NCBI RefSeq assembly: GCF_002237555.1
Contig: NZ_CP022540.1
Coordinates: 434,001 to 498,000 of the forward strand
Source of the DNA: Antarctobacter heliothermus
GTDB taxonomy: Bacteria > Pseudomonadota > Alphaproteobacteria > Rhodobacterales > Rhodobacteraceae
DNA length: 64,000 nt
Direction: 5' to 3'
Below the pieces are notes generated by a model. The model was not told the origin of the DNA. It did no database searches and saw only the letters and a list, made by a program, of their open reading frames with translations. Positions 51,766 through 64,000 of this stretch are shown one piece after another. A program made the position numbers and the translations under genes. How positions within the stretch are numbered: position 1 is the first letter of the stretch; every line of letters begins with the position of its first letter.

Positions 51766-52773
51766 ATGCCCACCGTCATCGAACCCAAGATCATTTCTGG
51801 CAACGCCAACAAACCGTTGGCCGAGGCCGTCGCCCGCCGCATGTCGCTGTATCGCGGGATGAGCGTCAAACTGGTCGACGCCCGCGTCGAACAGTTCAAC
51901 GATCAGGAAATCTTTGTCGAGGTTTTCGAGAATGTCCGCGGCGAGGACATGTTCATCATGCAATCGACGTCGAACCCTGCCAACGACAACCTGATGGAAC
52001 TGCTGATCATGGCCGACGCGCTGCGCCGGTCGTCAGCGGCGCGCATCACCGCCGTGATCCCATATTTCGGTTATGCCCGGCAGGATCGCCGCACCAAGGC
52101 GCGCACGCCGATCACCGCCAAGCTGGTGGCCAACATGATCGCCGAGGCGGGTATTGAACGGGTGCTGACCATGGATCTGCACGCCGCGCAAATTCAGGGC
52201 TTCTTCGATATTCCGGTGGACAACCTCTATGCCTCGCCGATCTTTGCGCTGGATATCAAGAACCAGTTTGAGGATCTGAGCGACGTCATGGTGATCTCGC
52301 CCGACGTGGGCGGTGTGGCGCGGGCACGCGAACTGGCCAAAAGGATCGAGGCCCCGCTGTCGATCGTCGACAAGCGCCGCGAAAAGCCCGGTGAAGTGGC
52401 CGAGATGACGGTGATCGGCAGCGTCGAGGGCAAACGCTGTATCATCGTGGACGACATGTGCGACACCGCCGGAACCCTGTGTAAGGCGGCAGAGGTGCTG
52501 ATGGAGCACGGTGCGACCGAAGTTCACGCCTATATCAGCCACGGCGTCATGTCCGGCCCTGCGGTCGAGCGGATCACAAACTCGGTGATGAAATCTCTGG
52601 TTCTGACGGATTCGATCCAGCCATCCGCCTCAGTCGCAGCCGCGCCGAACATTCGCATCCTGCCGACCGCACCGATGTTTGCACAGGCGATCCTGAACAT
52701 CTGGAATGGCACCAGCGTGTCGTCGCTGTTTGAAACCGAAACCTTGGGGCCGATCTACGAGGGCATTCTCTGA
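51766..52773 (+). CDS. prs: Ribose-phosphate pyrophosphokinase
   Basis: Makes PRPP from ribose 5-phosphate and ATP for nucleotide, histidine and tryptophan synthesis. The 335-residue protein has the ATP-binding flexible loop [19 protein letters not shown] (about 100-118), the PRPP motif [20 protein letters not shown] (about 225-244) and [14 protein letters not shown]. It starts at the ATG at 51766; longer frames lack support. It joins phosphonate degradation in that PhnN-type enzymes can also yield PRPP. Confidence 0.96.
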   Translation: MPTVIEPKIISGNANKPLAEAVARRMSLYRGMSVKLVDARVEQFNDQEIFVEVFENVRGEDMFIMQSTSNPANDNLMELLIMADALRRSSAARITAVIPYFGYARQDRRTKARTPITAKLVANMIAEAGIERVLTMDLHAAQIQGFFDIPVDNLYASPIFALDIKNQFEDLSDVMVISPDVGGVARARELAKRIEAPLSIVDKRREKPGEVAEMTVIGSVEGKRCIIVDDMCDTAGTLCKAAEVLMEHGATEVHAYISHGVMSGPAVERITNSVMKSLVLTDSIQPSASVAAAPNIRILPTAPMFAQAILNIWNGTSVSSLFETETLGPIYEGIL

Positions 52774-53198
52774 GAGCCTGACCGGCGACTTTAGCGCAGG
52801 TAAACGCGGATCTCGGAGCGCCCTGGCAACACATGCAGTCAGGCGCATCCGCTATCTGAAAGCGCCAGCGCCGAAGGCCGCGCCGCCCATCCGGGCGATT
52901 TGATGATTGAACGTCTGATGATGTCAGGCGGCGGGCTGGTGGGTCGGACCAACTGTGTGTCGGGGTCAGAGATCCTTTTCTCCGGGCGCTGGGGCCGGGC
53001 AGATTTCTGCGGCCAAAATCGATGCGCTGATGGACCGTCCTGATGGCGGACCAGCTGTTGCAGGGCAAATGTTAGATCTAGCGCCTCTGCGCTGTCGCTT
53101 TGTTGGAGGTTGAGCTGATCGCGCGGGACGGCAAGTTGGCCGTCGTATAAGTTCCTGATCCTTGAGCCTGTGTCATCAAACCTACCGCCGCAAGACGC
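52774..53198. other. 425-bp region without a recognisable gene
   Basis: Between prs and the lectin gene. Short open stretches such as IERLMMSGGGLVGRT (from about 52903) and, in another frame, AGQISAAKIDALMDRPDGGP (from about 52999) look protein-like but are interrupted by stops and frame changes. This pattern suggests a decayed gene; I cannot identify its ancestor. No terminator with a T run or tRNA was found. Confidence 0.4.
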
Positions 53199-53549
53199 TC
53201 AATATAGATCCCAGTCGTCCTCACTGGAGACTTCGCCAAGCGCCATCCAGCTTAGTCGGACGCGAGCAATTCGGGTGTCCGCCCATGTGCGAAAGACCAG
53301 ATCAAACGCCTCTGTTCCGATGTTTTCGGCAACCAGTTCCGCGCGGACGTTGGCCCGCTGGTCTACATCCCACAGCGACAGTCCGACATGCACGCAAGGC
53401 GGCGTGCGGAAGGCCTCGGAAAAACGGACGCGTTTGCGGCGCTCACGACTGCCCTCTCCGGTCCACATGTCGCCGCCCGTGGCGAATTCCGAAAAGACTT
53501 CATCGTCGCCCTGGTCCACGCCAATTCGGCTGCCGGTCAGTTTCTTCAT
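53199..53549 (-). CDS. H-type lectin domain protein
   Basis: A 116-residue protein whose residues about 35-110 (RRKRVRFSEAFRTPPCVHVG, ANVRAELVAENIGTEAFDLV, then WADTRIARVRLSWMALG) match the H-type lectin fold, a six-stranded beta-sandwich that binds N-acetylgalactosamine in animal lectins. No signal peptide is visible, so export is doubtful. The ATG at 53549 has AAAGGG upstream; a longer in-frame start at 53588 is possible. Confidence 0.8.
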   Translation of the reverse strand: MKKLTGSRIGVDQGDDEVFSEFATGGDMWTGEGSRERRKRVRFSEAFRTPPCVHVGLSLWDVDQRANVRAELVAENIGTEAFDLVFRTWADTRIARVRLSWMALGEVSSEDDWDLY

Positions 53550-53624
53550 GCCATGCCCTTTGTCCGCGCCCATTGGATAATTGGGCAATCGGGCAAAAAT
53601 GTGAAGGACGAAAGGCAGTTACAG

Positions 53625-54275
53625 TCAGAGCTGGCTTGTAGGCGCATCGACGGTCAGGACACCCACGGCGTCCAACCCGACAAGGATGGCATCCACCGCC
53701 ACCGTGGCAAGGATAATCCCCATCACGCGGGAAATGACCGAGGCCCCCGAGTTGCCCAGCACCTTTTTCAGGTACGTCCCTAACAGCAATAGAACCAGAG
53801 TCAGCACAAGGATAACCGTCAACAGACCCGCCGTCACAAGCTGGTCAGGGATCGAATTCTTGTTATTGTCGGTCAGCACCACGATGGCCAGCATTGCGCC
53901 AGGAGAGGCGATAGAGGGCATCGCCAACGGAAACACCGCCCCCGACAGGTCACCGCGCCCGGCCTCTTCGATTTCACGTTGGGGTTTGGACTCGCCAAAG
54001 ATCATGGTCATCGCAAAGATGAACAGCACGATCCCCCCGGCAATCTGAAATGAGCCAAAGCGCAGGCCCAGCCCTTCGAGCAGGAGTTGCCCGGCCACCA
54101 GAAACGCGATCAGCACGATCCACGCGACAAAAACGGCTCGCAGGGCAAACCGCCAATGCAGCGCCGCCGGGACCGCAGCCGTCGCGAAATAGAACACCGG
54201 CAAAGTACCGATTGGATCAATCACGACCAGCAACGTGATGAAATCACGCAGCAGGGAGCTGAAGTCAAAGACCAT
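53625..54275 (-). CDS. MarC-family integral membrane protein
   Basis: A 216-residue protein with six predicted helices and the MarC segments LLVVIDPIGTLPVFYFATAA, PLAMPSIASPGAMLAIVVL and GIILATVAVDAILVGL. Despite the name, the family has no proven role in multiple antibiotic resistance. Monocistronic. Confidence 0.9.
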   Translation of the reverse strand: MVFDFSSLLRDFITLLVVIDPIGTLPVFYFATAAVPAALHWRFALRAVFVAWIVLIAFLVAGQLLLEGLGLRFGSFQIAGGIVLFIFAMTMIFGESKPQREIEEAGRGDLSGAVFPLAMPSIASPGAMLAIVVLTDNNKNSIPDQLVTAGLLTVILVLTLVLLLLGTYLKKVLGNSGASVISRVMGIILATVAVDAILVGLDAVGVLTVDAPTSQL

Positions 54276-54345
54276 ATGGGCATGCTTTCACGATAGAGGG
54301 ACCGAAAAGTTATTGTCAGACGGCGACAGCCGCCACAAGGCAAGG

Positions 54346-55563
54346 CTATGCGCCGACACGGGAACGTGCGCGCATTGGCCAGAAAACTGCCGCACTGACT
54401 AGTAACAACGCAGTTGTCACAAGGAATGGGGCCCCCGGTAGATAAAGTGCGGCGTCTGGCGCCGCAAAAGTGCGGAACAGCGGGGTGATGATCAGCGGCG
54501 CCACGATGGCGGCGATGGCGGCCAGACTGGCAATGACCCCCTGCAACAGGCCCTGCCGGTCCTCATCCACCAGATTCGACGCCATGCCGATTGCGTTCGG
54601 CGGAGCCATGTCCGACAGACACGCAAACGGGAGAAAGGCCCAGACCAGCCACGCGGCCGAAATGACGCCATAGGCTGCCGAGGCAATGATGCCCGCTGCC
54701 ACGGCAATCATTAATGTCCGCCATTCGCCTATCCGAGGGATCAGGACACGCATCAACCCGCCCTGAGTGATGGCGACACCCACACCGTAGCCCGCCAGTG
54801 AAAAACCTATCAGGCCCGCAGACCAGCCAAACGACTCTCTGGTCCAAAACGCCCAGAGCACCGGGTAGACCATGTTGGCGAACTCGAACAGGAACAGCCC
54901 GATCAGCGGCAGCATCAGACCCGGCAGGCGGGCGGCCTTGATGATCGCGGCAAAGGGATTGAGGTCGCGCCGGTCGAAGGGGCGACGCTTGGCGGGTGGC
55001 AGACTTTCAGGCAGGACCAACTGCCCGAAGGCAAAGTTCAACGCCGCCAACCCAGCAGCGGCCCAGAACGGCGCGGTGACATGCACCCCCGCCAGCAAGC
55101 CCCCCAATGCCGGGCCAAAGATGAACCCGACGCCGAAGGTGGCACCGATCAGCCCAAAGTTCGCGGCGCGGTCCTTTGGGTCCGAAATGTCAGCCAGATA
55201 GGCGGTCGCGGTGATGTATGTAGCCCCGGCAATGCCCGCCACCAGACGCCCGATCAGCAAGATCCAGAACCCTGTCGCCAGCGCCATGATGACATAGTCC
55301 ACAGCAAGCGCTGCAAGGGTGAACAACAACACAGGCTTGCGCCCCAGTGCGTCCGAAATACCGCCCACTGCGGGCGAAAACAGAAACTGCGCCCCGGCGT
55401 AGGCGGACATCAGCACCCCGCCCCAGAACGCGCCGGTGGCCGTGTCCCCAGCGCCCACACGTTCCATCAGATCCGGCATGATCGGAAAGATCAGGCCAAT
55501 CCCAATGGCGTCAATAAAGATGGTCGCAAGGATGAACCAAAGCGCGCCGCGCGGTGCCGACAT
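54346..55563 (-). CDS. MFS exporter, TCR/Tet-like
   Basis: A 405-residue, 12-helix major facilitator of the drug:H+ antiporter-1 type. Motif A is visible after helix 2 (GGISDALGRKPVLLFTLAAL), motif C-like GATFGVGFIFGPALGGLLAG after helix 5, and IDAIGIGLIFPIMPDLMERV in helix 1, as in TetA proteins. Resistance to tetracycline cannot be claimed from sequence alone; substrate unknown. It converges toward the MarC gene region on the same strand. Confidence 0.88.
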   Translation of the reverse strand: MSAPRGALWFILATIFIDAIGIGLIFPIMPDLMERVGAGDTATGAFWGGVLMSAYAGAQFLFSPAVGGISDALGRKPVLLFTLAALAVDYVIMALATGFWILLIGRLVAGIAGATYITATAYLADISDPKDRAANFGLIGATFGVGFIFGPALGGLLAGVHVTAPFWAAAGLAALNFAFGQLVLPESLPPAKRRPFDRRDLNPFAAIIKAARLPGLMLPLIGLFLFEFANMVYPVLWAFWTRESFGWSAGLIGFSLAGYGVGVAITQGGLMRVLIPRIGEWRTLMIAVAAGIIASAAYGVISAAWLVWAFLPFACLSDMAPPNAIGMASNLVDEDRQGLLQGVIASLAAIAAIVAPLIITPLFRTFAAPDAALYLPGAPFLVTTALLLVSAAVFWPMRARSRVGA

Positions 55564-55610
55564 GAAAGACGTCCGATAAATGTTCGCTGCGCATGACGCA
55601 GGCCCAAAAT

Positions 55611-55640
55611 GAAAAGGCCCCGCCGTGGCGGAGCCTTTTC
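55611..55640 (-). terminator. Terminator of the atp operon
   Basis: GAAAAGGC (55611-55618) pairs with GCCTTTTC (55633-55640), extended inside by CCGCC/GGCGG with a mismatch, around a GTG loop. It lies 22 bp past the atpC stop. On the minus strand TTTTCATTTT closes the stem. Confidence 0.8.
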
Positions 55641-55661
55641 AATGATAGATTGTTCAGGGCC

Positions 55662-56093
55662 TCAGAGCGAGGGGGATTTCGGATCCAGCCCAATGTGCGA
55701 TCCAACTGCCACCATATCCTGAAGCAGCTTGACCGCATCGTCCACCAGACCGGGATCTTCGGCGGTGTCTTTGGTCACTTGGTAGACGCGGTGCGCCTCA
55801 TCAACCAGTGCCTCATAGGTGGCCTGATCGACATCCGCACGCGGCAGCGCCTTTTCCGCCAGCACCGACAGGCTTTCGCCGATCTCGGCGAAACCGCCGG
55901 TCACGACAAACTCCTCGACGCCCTTCTGGGTCTCGACCGTCAGGACGCCCGGACGCAGCGTGGTAATCAGCGGCGCATGGTTGGGCATGGCGGTAAGATC
56001 GCCATCCGCGCCGGGAATGCGCACCGAAGTCACCTCGGCCGACATCAGACGGCGCTCGGGCGAGACCAGGTCGAATTGCATCGTTTCTGCCAT
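55662..56093 (-). CDS. atpC: ATP synthase subunit epsilon
   Basis: F1 central-stalk subunit that regulates rotation. The 143-residue protein has the N-terminal beta-sandwich ([40 protein letters not shown]) and a C-terminal helical part. The ATG at 56093 has GGAGATGAAC upstream; two codons earlier another ATG exists. Last gene of atpHAGDC. Confidence 0.95.
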   Translation of the reverse strand: MAETMQFDLVSPERRLMSAEVTSVRIPGADGDLTAMPNHAPLITTLRPGVLTVETQKGVEEFVVTGGFAEIGESLSVLAEKALPRADVDQATYEALVDEAHRVYQVTKDTAEDPGLVDDAVKLLQDMVAVGSHIGLDPKSPSL

Positions 56094-56184
56094 GTTCATC
56101 TCCTGTACCGGGTGGCGGGGTCACCCCCGCCTGCCCCCCGGCGTTTGATCGTTCGCGCAAGGCGGGGTTACCCCCGCCGCACGC

Positions 56185-58510
<2,326 letters not shown>

Positions 58511-58522
58511 CAGAGAGTCCCC

Positions 58523-60064
58523 TTACGAGAAGTCGGCGGCAAATTCGTCAAGCACCGCCTTCATCTTTTCAACCGGCTCACCCTTCTTGAACTTGGGATC
58601 TTCGGTCTCGATCCAGTCCAAGAAGTCAGCCTTCTTGCCGCGCAGGAACGCCAGCAGACCGGTTTCGAAGCGACCCACCTGCGACACCGGAACCTTGTCC
58701 AGGTAACCGTTGGTGCCCGCGAAAATGATGCAGACGATTTCTGCGTTGGTCAGCGGCGAATACTGCGGCTGCTTCATCAGCTCTGTCAGACGGGCACCAC
58801 GGGCCAGCAGCTGCTGGGTGGCGGCGTCAAGGTCAGAACCGAACTGGGCAAAGGCCGCCATTTCGCGGTACTGCGCCAGCGACAGTTTCACCGGACCGGC
58901 AACCGACGACATGGCGTCGGTCTGGGCGGACGAACCAACGCGCGACACCGACAGACCGGTGTTCACGGCAGGGCGGATACCCTGATAGAACAGTTCGGTT
59001 TCGAGGAAGATCTGGCCGTCGGTGATCGAGATCACGTTGGTCGGAATAAACGCCGAAACGTCACCACCCTGGGTTTCGATGATCGGCAGAGCGGTCAGCG
59101 ACCCTGCACCGTTGTCTTCATTCAGCTTGGCCGAACGTTCCAGCAGGCGCGAGTGGAGGTAGAAAACGTCGCCGGGGTACGCTTCGCGGCCGGGCGGGCG
59201 GCGCAGCAGCAGCGACATCTGGCGGTAGGACACGGCCTGCTTGGACAGGTCATCGTAGATGATCAGCGCGTGCTTGCCGTTGTCGCGGAAGAACTCGGCC
59301 ATTGCGGTTGCGGCGTAGGGCGCCAGGAACTGCATCGGCGCCGGGTCGGACGCGGTAGCGGCCACGACGATCGAATAATCAATCGCGCCTGTTTCTTCGA
59401 GCTTTTTCACCAGCTGGGCAACGGTCGAACGCTTCTGACCGATGGCCACATAGATGCAGTACAGCTTTTTGCTGTCATCATCGCCGGCGGCGTCGTTGTA
59501 GGTCTTTTGGTTCAGGATCGCATCCAGAGCAACGGCGGTTTTACCGGTCTGACGGTCACCAATGATCAGCTCGCGCTGGCCACGGCCAATCGGGATCATC
59601 GCGTCAACGGCTTTGAGGCCGGTTGCCATCGGTTCGTGAACCGATTTACGCGGGATGATGCCCGGTGCCTTTTGGTCGGCGATGCGACGCTCGGTTGCCT
59701 CAATCGGGCCCTTGCCGTCCAGCGGGTTGCCCAGACCGTCCACAACGCGACCCAGCAGACCGTTGCCCGCAGGCACGTCCACGATCGAGTTGGTGCGCTT
59801 GACGGTGTCACCTTCTTTGATGTCACGGTCAGAGCCGAAGATCACGATACCGACGTTGTCGGTTTCGAGGTTCAGCGCCATGCCCATGATGCCACCCGGG
59901 AACTCGACCATTTCGCCGGCCTGGATGTTGTCGAGGCCGTGGACACGGGCGATACCGTCACCAACCGAGAGCACGCGACCGATCTCGGCAACTTCGGCAT
60001 CTTGGCCGAAGTTCTTGATCTGGTCCTTCAGGATCGCAGAAATCTCTGCAGCTTGGATACCCAT
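58523..60064 (-). CDS. atpA: ATP synthase subunit alpha
   Basis: Non-catalytic nucleotide-binding F1 subunit, 513 residues. The P-loop is [18 protein letters not shown] (about 170-187), and the conserved [18 protein letters not shown] (arginine finger) is near residue 362. It begins directly after the atpH stop. Confidence 0.98.
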   Translation of the reverse strand: MGIQAAEISAILKDQIKNFGQDAEVAEIGRVLSVGDGIARVHGLDNIQAGEMVEFPGGIMGMALNLETDNVGIVIFGSDRDIKEGDTVKRTNSIVDVPAGNGLLGRVVDGLGNPLDGKGPIEATERRIADQKAPGIIPRKSVHEPMATGLKAVDAMIPIGRGQRELIIGDRQTGKTAVALDAILNQKTYNDAAGDDDSKKLYCIYVAIGQKRSTVAQLVKKLEETGAIDYSIVVAATASDPAPMQFLAPYAATAMAEFFRDNGKHALIIYDDLSKQAVSYRQMSLLLRRPPGREAYPGDVFYLHSRLLERSAKLNEDNGAGSLTALPIIETQGGDVSAFIPTNVISITDGQIFLETELFYQGIRPAVNTGLSVSRVGSSAQTDAMSSVAGPVKLSLAQYREMAAFAQFGSDLDAATQQLLARGARLTELMKQPQYSPLTNAEIVCIIFAGTNGYLDKVPVSQVGRFETGLLAFLRGKKADFLDWIETEDPKFKKGEPVEKMKAVLDEFAADFS

Positions 60065-60625
60065 TTATCCGACCTCTTTCATTGCATTCTGGAGGGAGTT
60101 GAGCTTCGAGCGGATCGAAGTGTCGATCATCTTCGAGCCCACCTTGACGACAAGACCGCCGATGAGGCTTTCATCGACGGTCGCATTGATTTTAACGTCC
60201 TTGCCGACATTGGCGCTGAGAGTCTTCGCCAACTGGGCGGTCTGAGCGTCTGTCAGCGCGGTGGCCGAGGTCACCTCGGCGGTCACTTCACCCTTTTCTG
60301 TCGCGATCATCTCGCGCAGGCGGGTTACCATCTGCGGCACCACAAACAGACGACGCTTGGACGCCATCAGGCGCAGCGCGTTGTTCAAGGCGGGCATCAG
60401 GCCCATCTTGTCCGCAATCGAACCGATCGCCGCGCCCTGGGCGTCACGCGAATACACGGGGTTCACCAGAAGGTCCCGCAGGTCGGCGCTGTCGTTGAGA
60501 GCGGCAGAAAGATCATCCAGATTGGCTTCGAGAGTGGGAAGCTCACCGGCCTCCTTCACAATCCCGAAGACGGCGGTGGCATAGCGCTCTGCGATGCCGG
60601 AGGAAATCGATGCTGAGTCAGACAC
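60065..60625 (-). CDS. atpH: ATP synthase subunit delta
   Basis: Peripheral-stalk subunit connecting F1 with the b subunits, 186 residues. The N-terminal helical bundle ([20 protein letters not shown]) and the C-terminal [20 protein letters not shown] are typical. I use a GTG start at 60625, preceded by GGAAGGGTGG, which gives the family length; a longer frame upstream has no support. First gene of the operon. Confidence 0.95.
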   Translation of the reverse strand: MSDSASISSGIAERYATAVFGIVKEAGELPTLEANLDDLSAALNDSADLRDLLVNPVYSRDAQGAAIGSIADKMGLMPALNNALRLMASKRRLFVVPQMVTRLREMIATEKGEVTAEVTSATALTDAQTAQLAKTLSANVGKDVKINATVDESLIGGLVVKVGSKMIDTSIRSKLNSLQNAMKEVG

Positions 60626-60999
60626 GTCCACCCTTCCGTTAGTATGCCGACACAACGCGCGCCCCGTCCCGGGGCGGCGTCTGGCGGCGTTTCCATACCT
60701 TGACCTACGTCAAAGCAATCAAATCGACGCGGATGTAGCAGAGCCACCCCCACCTCGCAACATACTTAGAAAAGATAAACTCTTGCGCTAAACCTAATGT
60801 TTTCAAAGCGTTGACGAAAATCACCCGCTTGGTGCGACCTTTCGTGCCCTGTCAACATGCCCAGAAGACACGATTTTTGCTGCGAATGCACGATTCCCGA
60901 GCAGAATCCGACTCTCTGACACACAATCGACAGATGCGGCCGGGGACGGTGGGCGAGGCGATGTTGCCGCAGGCAACGAGCGCCGATCCGGCAGCCCAA
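60626..60999. other. Leader and promoter region of the atp operon
   Basis: 374 bp between atpH and the methyltransferase gene end. It contains the FNR/FixK-type box at 60700-60713 and a small GC hairpin near 60662-60675. The part from 60730 to 60850 is AT-richer than the surroundings and probably holds promoter elements; I could not fix -35 and -10 hexamers with confidence. No gene is visible. Confidence 0.6.
60700..60713. promoter_or_regulatory. FNR/FixK-type box upstream of atpH
   Basis: TTGACCTACGTCAA is a symmetrical TTGA-N6-TCAA site, with TTGAC/GTCAA arms, as bound by FnrL, FixK or Dnr regulators. Its centre is about 81 bp before the atpH start codon; if the regulator acts at -41.5, transcription would start near 60665, leaving a 40-nt leader. 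Binding is inferred. Confidence 0.55.
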
Positions 61000-61740
61000 T
61001 CACACCGGTTTCGCCTTTCCGGCGGGGGCCAGCACCTCGAGCGGGTTCAGCACCTTTGCCGCCTTTCCCACTTTGCGTCGCGAAGGCGGGTGCCGCTTGG
61101 ACGCCTCGACCAGCATCACGCCGCCAGCCGTCACCGGCACCGCCCGGCCGACCTTTTCCCAGATCGGCCCTGTCTTCATCCAGAATCGCCGCGTCGACGG
61201 AGGTTGATACAGAACCGAGACATGCGCCTCGGGGACAAAGTCATGCCGCTTGAGCTGCGTTTCTAACTGGCCCAGCGAATAGGGCCGCCCATAACCGAAT
61301 GGTGTGTGATCCGCCCGCGCCCAGATGCCCGAACGGTTGGGCAGGATGAACAACGCCCTGCCACCCGGACCCAGCACGCGATACGCCTCGTCCAGCAGGT
61401 CAGAAGGCCGCTCGGAGGTTTCCAGCCCGTGCATCAGGATCAGCCGGTCGACATGGCCGGTTTCCAGCGGCCAGAGTGTCTCTTCGCTCAGAACAGACAC
61501 ATTCGCCATGCCCGCTGGCCAGGGCATGACGCCCTGTGGCGACGGCATCAGCGCCAGAACGCGCCGCGAGTCCTTGAGATAGGGCCGCAAAAGCGGCACG
61601 GCAAAGCCATAGCCAACCACGGTCTGCCCCTTGGCCTCGGGCCAGAACCTGCACACCTGAGCGCGCAGGATCTTTTGCGCAGCACGCCCAAGCGCACTGC
61701 GATAGTAGAAATCCCGCAACACCTGCACATCCAGATGCAT
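61000..61740 (-). CDS. Class I SAM-dependent methyltransferase
   Basis: A 246-residue protein with a Rossmann-like methyltransferase core: [20 protein letters not shown] (degenerate motif I without the full GxGxG), [20 protein letters not shown] and [19 protein letters not shown]. Such proteins lie beside gloB in many Rhodobacteraceae. The ATG at 61740 has a G-rich ribosome binding site and faces gloB; longer frames would overlap it. Substrate unknown. Confidence 0.82.
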   Translation of the reverse strand: MHLDVQVLRDFYYRSALGRAAQKILRAQVCRFWPEAKGQTVVGYGFAVPLLRPYLKDSRRVLALMPSPQGVMPWPAGMANVSVLSEETLWPLETGHVDRLILMHGLETSERPSDLLDEAYRVLGPGGRALFILPNRSGIWARADHTPFGYGRPYSLGQLETQLKRHDFVPEAHVSVLYQPPSTRRFWMKTGPIWEKVGRAVPVTAGGVMLVEASKRHPPSRRKVGKAAKVLNPLEVLAPAGKAKPV

Positions 61741-61807
61741 TGAACCCCCCCGCGCGATGCGCCACTCTGGTCGCCGACCATCCTGACAAAGCCGCGAAGG
61801 AAAGACC

Positions 61808-62569
61808 ATGCCCCTCGACATCGTGACCGTACCCTGCCTGTCGGACAATTATGCCTATCTCGTCCACGGCCCCGACGGCACCGCGCTGATCGACGCCCCC
61901 GAAGCGGGTCCGATCATCGACGCGTTGGAGGCGCGCGGCTGGACTTTGGGGGTGATCATGCTGACACATCACCACCACGACCATGTGGGTGGCGTGGCTG
62001 AGTTGCGCGAAAAGTATGGCTGTATGGTCATGGGCCCCAAAGCAGAGGCAGCCAAACTGCCGAAACTGGACATGGCGCTGGACCCCGGATTTTCCGGCGG
62101 CACCGGCGAGGGGCTCTGCGAGGTGATCTCCGTGCCGGGTCACACGCTGGGTCATGTCGCCTACCACTATCCGCAGGCAAAGGCCGTGTTCACCGCCGAC
62201 AGCTTGATGGCGCTGGGATGTGGCCGCATCTTCGAAGGCACACCGGAAATGATGTGGGAAAGTCTGGAAAAACTGGCCTCTTTGCCACCGGAAACCGTGG
62301 TATACTCGGGCCATGAATACACATCGTCCAACGCCGCCTTTGCCCTGACTATTGAACCGCAGAACGAAGCACTTATCTCTCGTGCAGCCGAGATCGACGC
62401 CGCCCGCGCGATGGGGCGGCCGACCGCGCAGGTCCCGCTTTCAGTAGAACTTGATACGAACCCGTTTCTCCGCGCGCCCTTGGATAGCGTCAAAAAGGCC
62501 GTCGGACTGCCCGGCGGAACTGACGCCGAAGTCTTTGCCGAGGTGCGCAAACGCAAGGACAATTTCTGA
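61808..62569 (+). CDS. gloB: Hydroxyacylglutathione hydrolase (glyoxalase II)
   Basis: Hydrolyses S-lactoylglutathione to lactate and glutathione, completing methylglyoxal detoxification. The 253-residue protein has the binuclear metal motif [13 protein letters not shown] [12 protein letters not shown] (about 52-63), [13 protein letters not shown] and [12 protein letters not shown], plus the C-terminal [18 protein letters not shown] glutathione-binding part. Confidence 0.95.
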   Translation: MPLDIVTVPCLSDNYAYLVHGPDGTALIDAPEAGPIIDALEARGWTLGVIMLTHHHHDHVGGVAELREKYGCMVMGPKAEAAKLPKLDMALDPGFSGGTGEGLCEVISVPGHTLGHVAYHYPQAKAVFTADSLMALGCGRIFEGTPEMMWESLEKLASLPPETVVYSGHEYTSSNAAFALTIEPQNEALISRAAEIDAARAMGRPTAQVPLSVELDTNPFLRAPLDSVKKAVGLPGGTDAEVFAEVRKRKDNF

Positions 62570-62722
62570 TCACGCTCGCGGCAGGTTTCGGTCCCTTGTC
62601 CAAAAGTGATGCAGGAATCCTGAGAAAAAACTTGAAGGTTGGCCGCAATCGACCAAACTTTAACACTATGAGGCAATGCTGGTCCGAACCAACGGATCCG
62701 CGCAGACAAGAGGAGCACGCCC

Positions 62723-64000
62723 GTGCCTTCATTCTCGAACACCCTTGAGCAGGCAATTCACTCGGCTCTGGCGCTCGCGAACTCGCGCAGCCACGAATTC
62801 GCCACGCTCGAACACCTACTTCTTGCGCTGGTCGATGAGCCCGATGCCTCTCGCGTAATGAAAGCCTGTTCTGTCGATACGGAGGAGTTGCGCACCACGC
62901 TCGTCGAATTTATCGACGACGATCTGTCCAACCTCGTCACCGATATCGAGGGATCAGAGGCGGTGCCGACAGCCGCGTTCCAGCGCGTGATTCAGCGCGC
63001 CGCGATCCATGTGCAATCCTCCGGTCGCACAGAGGTGACAGGCGCCAACGTGCTGGTCGCCATCTTTGCCGAACGCGAATCCAACGCCGCCTACTTCCTG
63101 CAAGAGCAGGACATGACGCGCTATGACGCAGTGAACTTTATCGCGCACGGCGTTGCCAAGAACCCCGCCTACGGAGAGGCGCGCCCGGTTCAAGGTGCGA
63201 CCGACGGCGAAGAAGAGGCCGTGCAGGCCGAATCGACCGCCGCAGGGGCCGACAAGGAATCGGCACTGGGCAAGTATTGCGTGGATCTGAACGCCAAGGC
63301 GCAGGCGGGAGACGTTGACCCGCTGATTGGCCGCGATTCCGAGGTAGAGCGTTGCATTCAGGTATTGTGCCGCCGCCGTAAGAACAACCCGCTGCTGGTG
63401 GGCGACCCCGGCGTGGGCAAAACGGCCATCGCCGAGGGGCTGGCGCGCAAGATCATCTCTGGCGAAGTGCCCGAGGTTCTGGCCAATGCCACTATCTACT
63501 CGCTCGACATGGGTGCCTTGCTCGCGGGTACGCGCTATCGCGGCGACTTTGAGGAACGGCTAAAGGCCGTGGTGACGGAGCTTGAAGAGCATCCCGATGG
63601 TGTGCTGTTCATCGACGAAATCCACACCGTGATCGGTGCCGGTGCCACCTCTGGCGGCGCGATGGATGCGTCCAACCTGCTAAAGCCCGCACTTCAGGGC
63701 GGCAAGCTACGCACGATGGGCTCGACCACTTACAAGGAGTTCCGCCAGCATTTCGAAAAGGACCGCGCGCTCAGCCGCCGGTTCCAGAAAATCGACGTGA
63801 ACGAACCCTCGGTCGAGGATACCGTGAAGATCCTCAAGGGGCTGAAACCCTATTTTGAGGATCACCACAGCGTCAAATACACCGCCGACGCGATCAAAAC
63901 CGCCGTGGAGCTGTCGGCGCGCTACATCAATGACCGCAAGCTGCCAGATAAGGCCATCGACGTCATTGATGAGGCCGGTGCCGCACAGCATCTGGTCGCC
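62723..64000 (+). CDS. clpA: ATP-dependent Clp protease ATP-binding subunit ClpA (3' end outside window)
   Basis: AAA+ unfoldase that feeds substrates to ClpP. The first 426 residues are visible: two Clp N repeats ([38 protein letters not shown]), then the first AAA module with Walker [18 protein letters not shown], Walker [15 protein letters not shown] and a sensor [13 protein letters not shown] start at 62723 is preceded by AAGAGGAG. clpS, its usual partner, is not seen just upstream. Confidence 0.96.
   Translation, partial: MPSFSNTLEQAIHSALALANSRSHEFATLEHLLLALVDEPDASRVMKACSVDTEELRTTLVEFIDDDLSNLVTDIEGSEAVPTAAFQRVIQRAAIHVQSSGRTEVTGANVLVAIFAERESNAAYFLQEQDMTRYDAVNFIAHGVAKNPAYGEARPVQGATDGEEEAVQAESTAAGADKESALGKYCVDLNAKAQAGDVDPLIGRDSEVERCIQVLCRRRKNNPLLVGDPGVGKTAIAEGLARKIISGEVPEVLANATIYSLDMGALLAGTRYRGDFEERLKAVVTELEEHPDGVLFIDEIHTVIGAGATSGGAMDASNLLKPALQGGKLRTMGSTTYKEFRQHFEKDRALSRRFQKIDVNEPSVEDTVKILKGLKPYFEDHHSVKYTADAIKTAVELSARYINDRKLPDKAIDVIDEAGAAQHLVA

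Noticed and set aside
54346..55563. Tetracycline resistance gene
   Set aside because: The protein is TetA-like in fold and motifs, but many chromosomal MFS exporters share these; the name would overstate the evidence.

Overview
The window is a GC-rich chromosomal segment of an alphaproteobacterium, almost certainly a member of the Rhodobacteraceae (Roseobacter group). The signs are an atpHAGDC operon without atpIBEF, a PHB-type phaA-phaB pair, a 44-residue aa3-type cytochrome oxidase subunit IV, small DUF1127 and DUF465 proteins, pyrB next to a non-catalytic-looking pyrC, and a C-P lyase cluster with phnE1/phnE2. I see no rRNA, tRNA, CRISPR array, prophage or insertion sequence. The gene content is mostly housekeeping and catabolic.

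Layout. 1-10.3 kb: phosphonate utilisation. phnG-H-I-J-K run leftward (phnK is cut by the window edge) and diverge from the GntR regulator phnF and the amidohydrolase phnM. The uptake operon phnC-D-E1-E2 converges on phnM across a strong terminator. 10.5-17 kb: a DUF1127 protein, rpsD, an EAL protein, phaA, phaB, a 37-residue small protein, a LysR regulator and a DUF465 protein. 17-25 kb: a TrmN6-like methyltransferase, a DUF2007 protein, a polyprenyl diphosphate synthase, ispE, a TPR protein, ETF-ubiquinone oxidoreductase and a secreted beta-propeller-like protein. 25-32.8 kb: greA, a membrane protein, the molybdenum cofactor operon fdhD-mobA-mobB-moeA (moeA carries an extra N-terminal domain), azlCD, a lipoprotein and the small oxidase subunit. 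33-45.7 kb: an MBL hydrolase, an acyl-CoA dehydrogenase, tsaC, yqgE, a DsbD-like periplasmic domain, an unusually long RND pump with its adaptor, moaB, a LysE exporter and a uracil-DNA glycosylase. 45.8-50.2 kb: a tightly coupled pyrB - three membrane proteins - pyrC' - plsY operon. 50-56 kb: an alpha/beta hydrolase, a DsbA-family isomerase, prs, an H-type lectin protein, MarC and an MFS exporter. 56-64 kb: atpHAGDC, a methyltransferase, gloB and the start of clpA.

How the genes work together. The phn genes supply import (phnCDE), the ribosyl-phosphonate pathway (phnI with G/H, then phnM, then phnJ) and regulation (phnF). phaA/phaB make 3-hydroxybutyryl-CoA for PHB. fdhD and mobAB/moeA/moaB serve molybdoenzymes, probably formate dehydrogenase. 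pyrB and pyrC' share an operon in which the DHOase homologue lacks its metal ligands. The atp operon has an FNR/FixK-type box upstream, suggesting oxygen- or redox-dependent control.

Most interesting observations: a palindromic element apparently inserted in frame into pyrC' (a 10-bp stem-loop followed by a perfect 26-bp palindrome); loss of catalytic residues in that same protein; a dispersed GGGTATTTT...AGAAGAAG repeat with three loci in the window; several very small genes (28, 37, 44 and 58 codons) supported by ribosome binding sites or family membership; the MoeA fusion; an RND pump with extra membrane helices; and a uracil-DNA glycosylase without the iron-sulfur cysteines.
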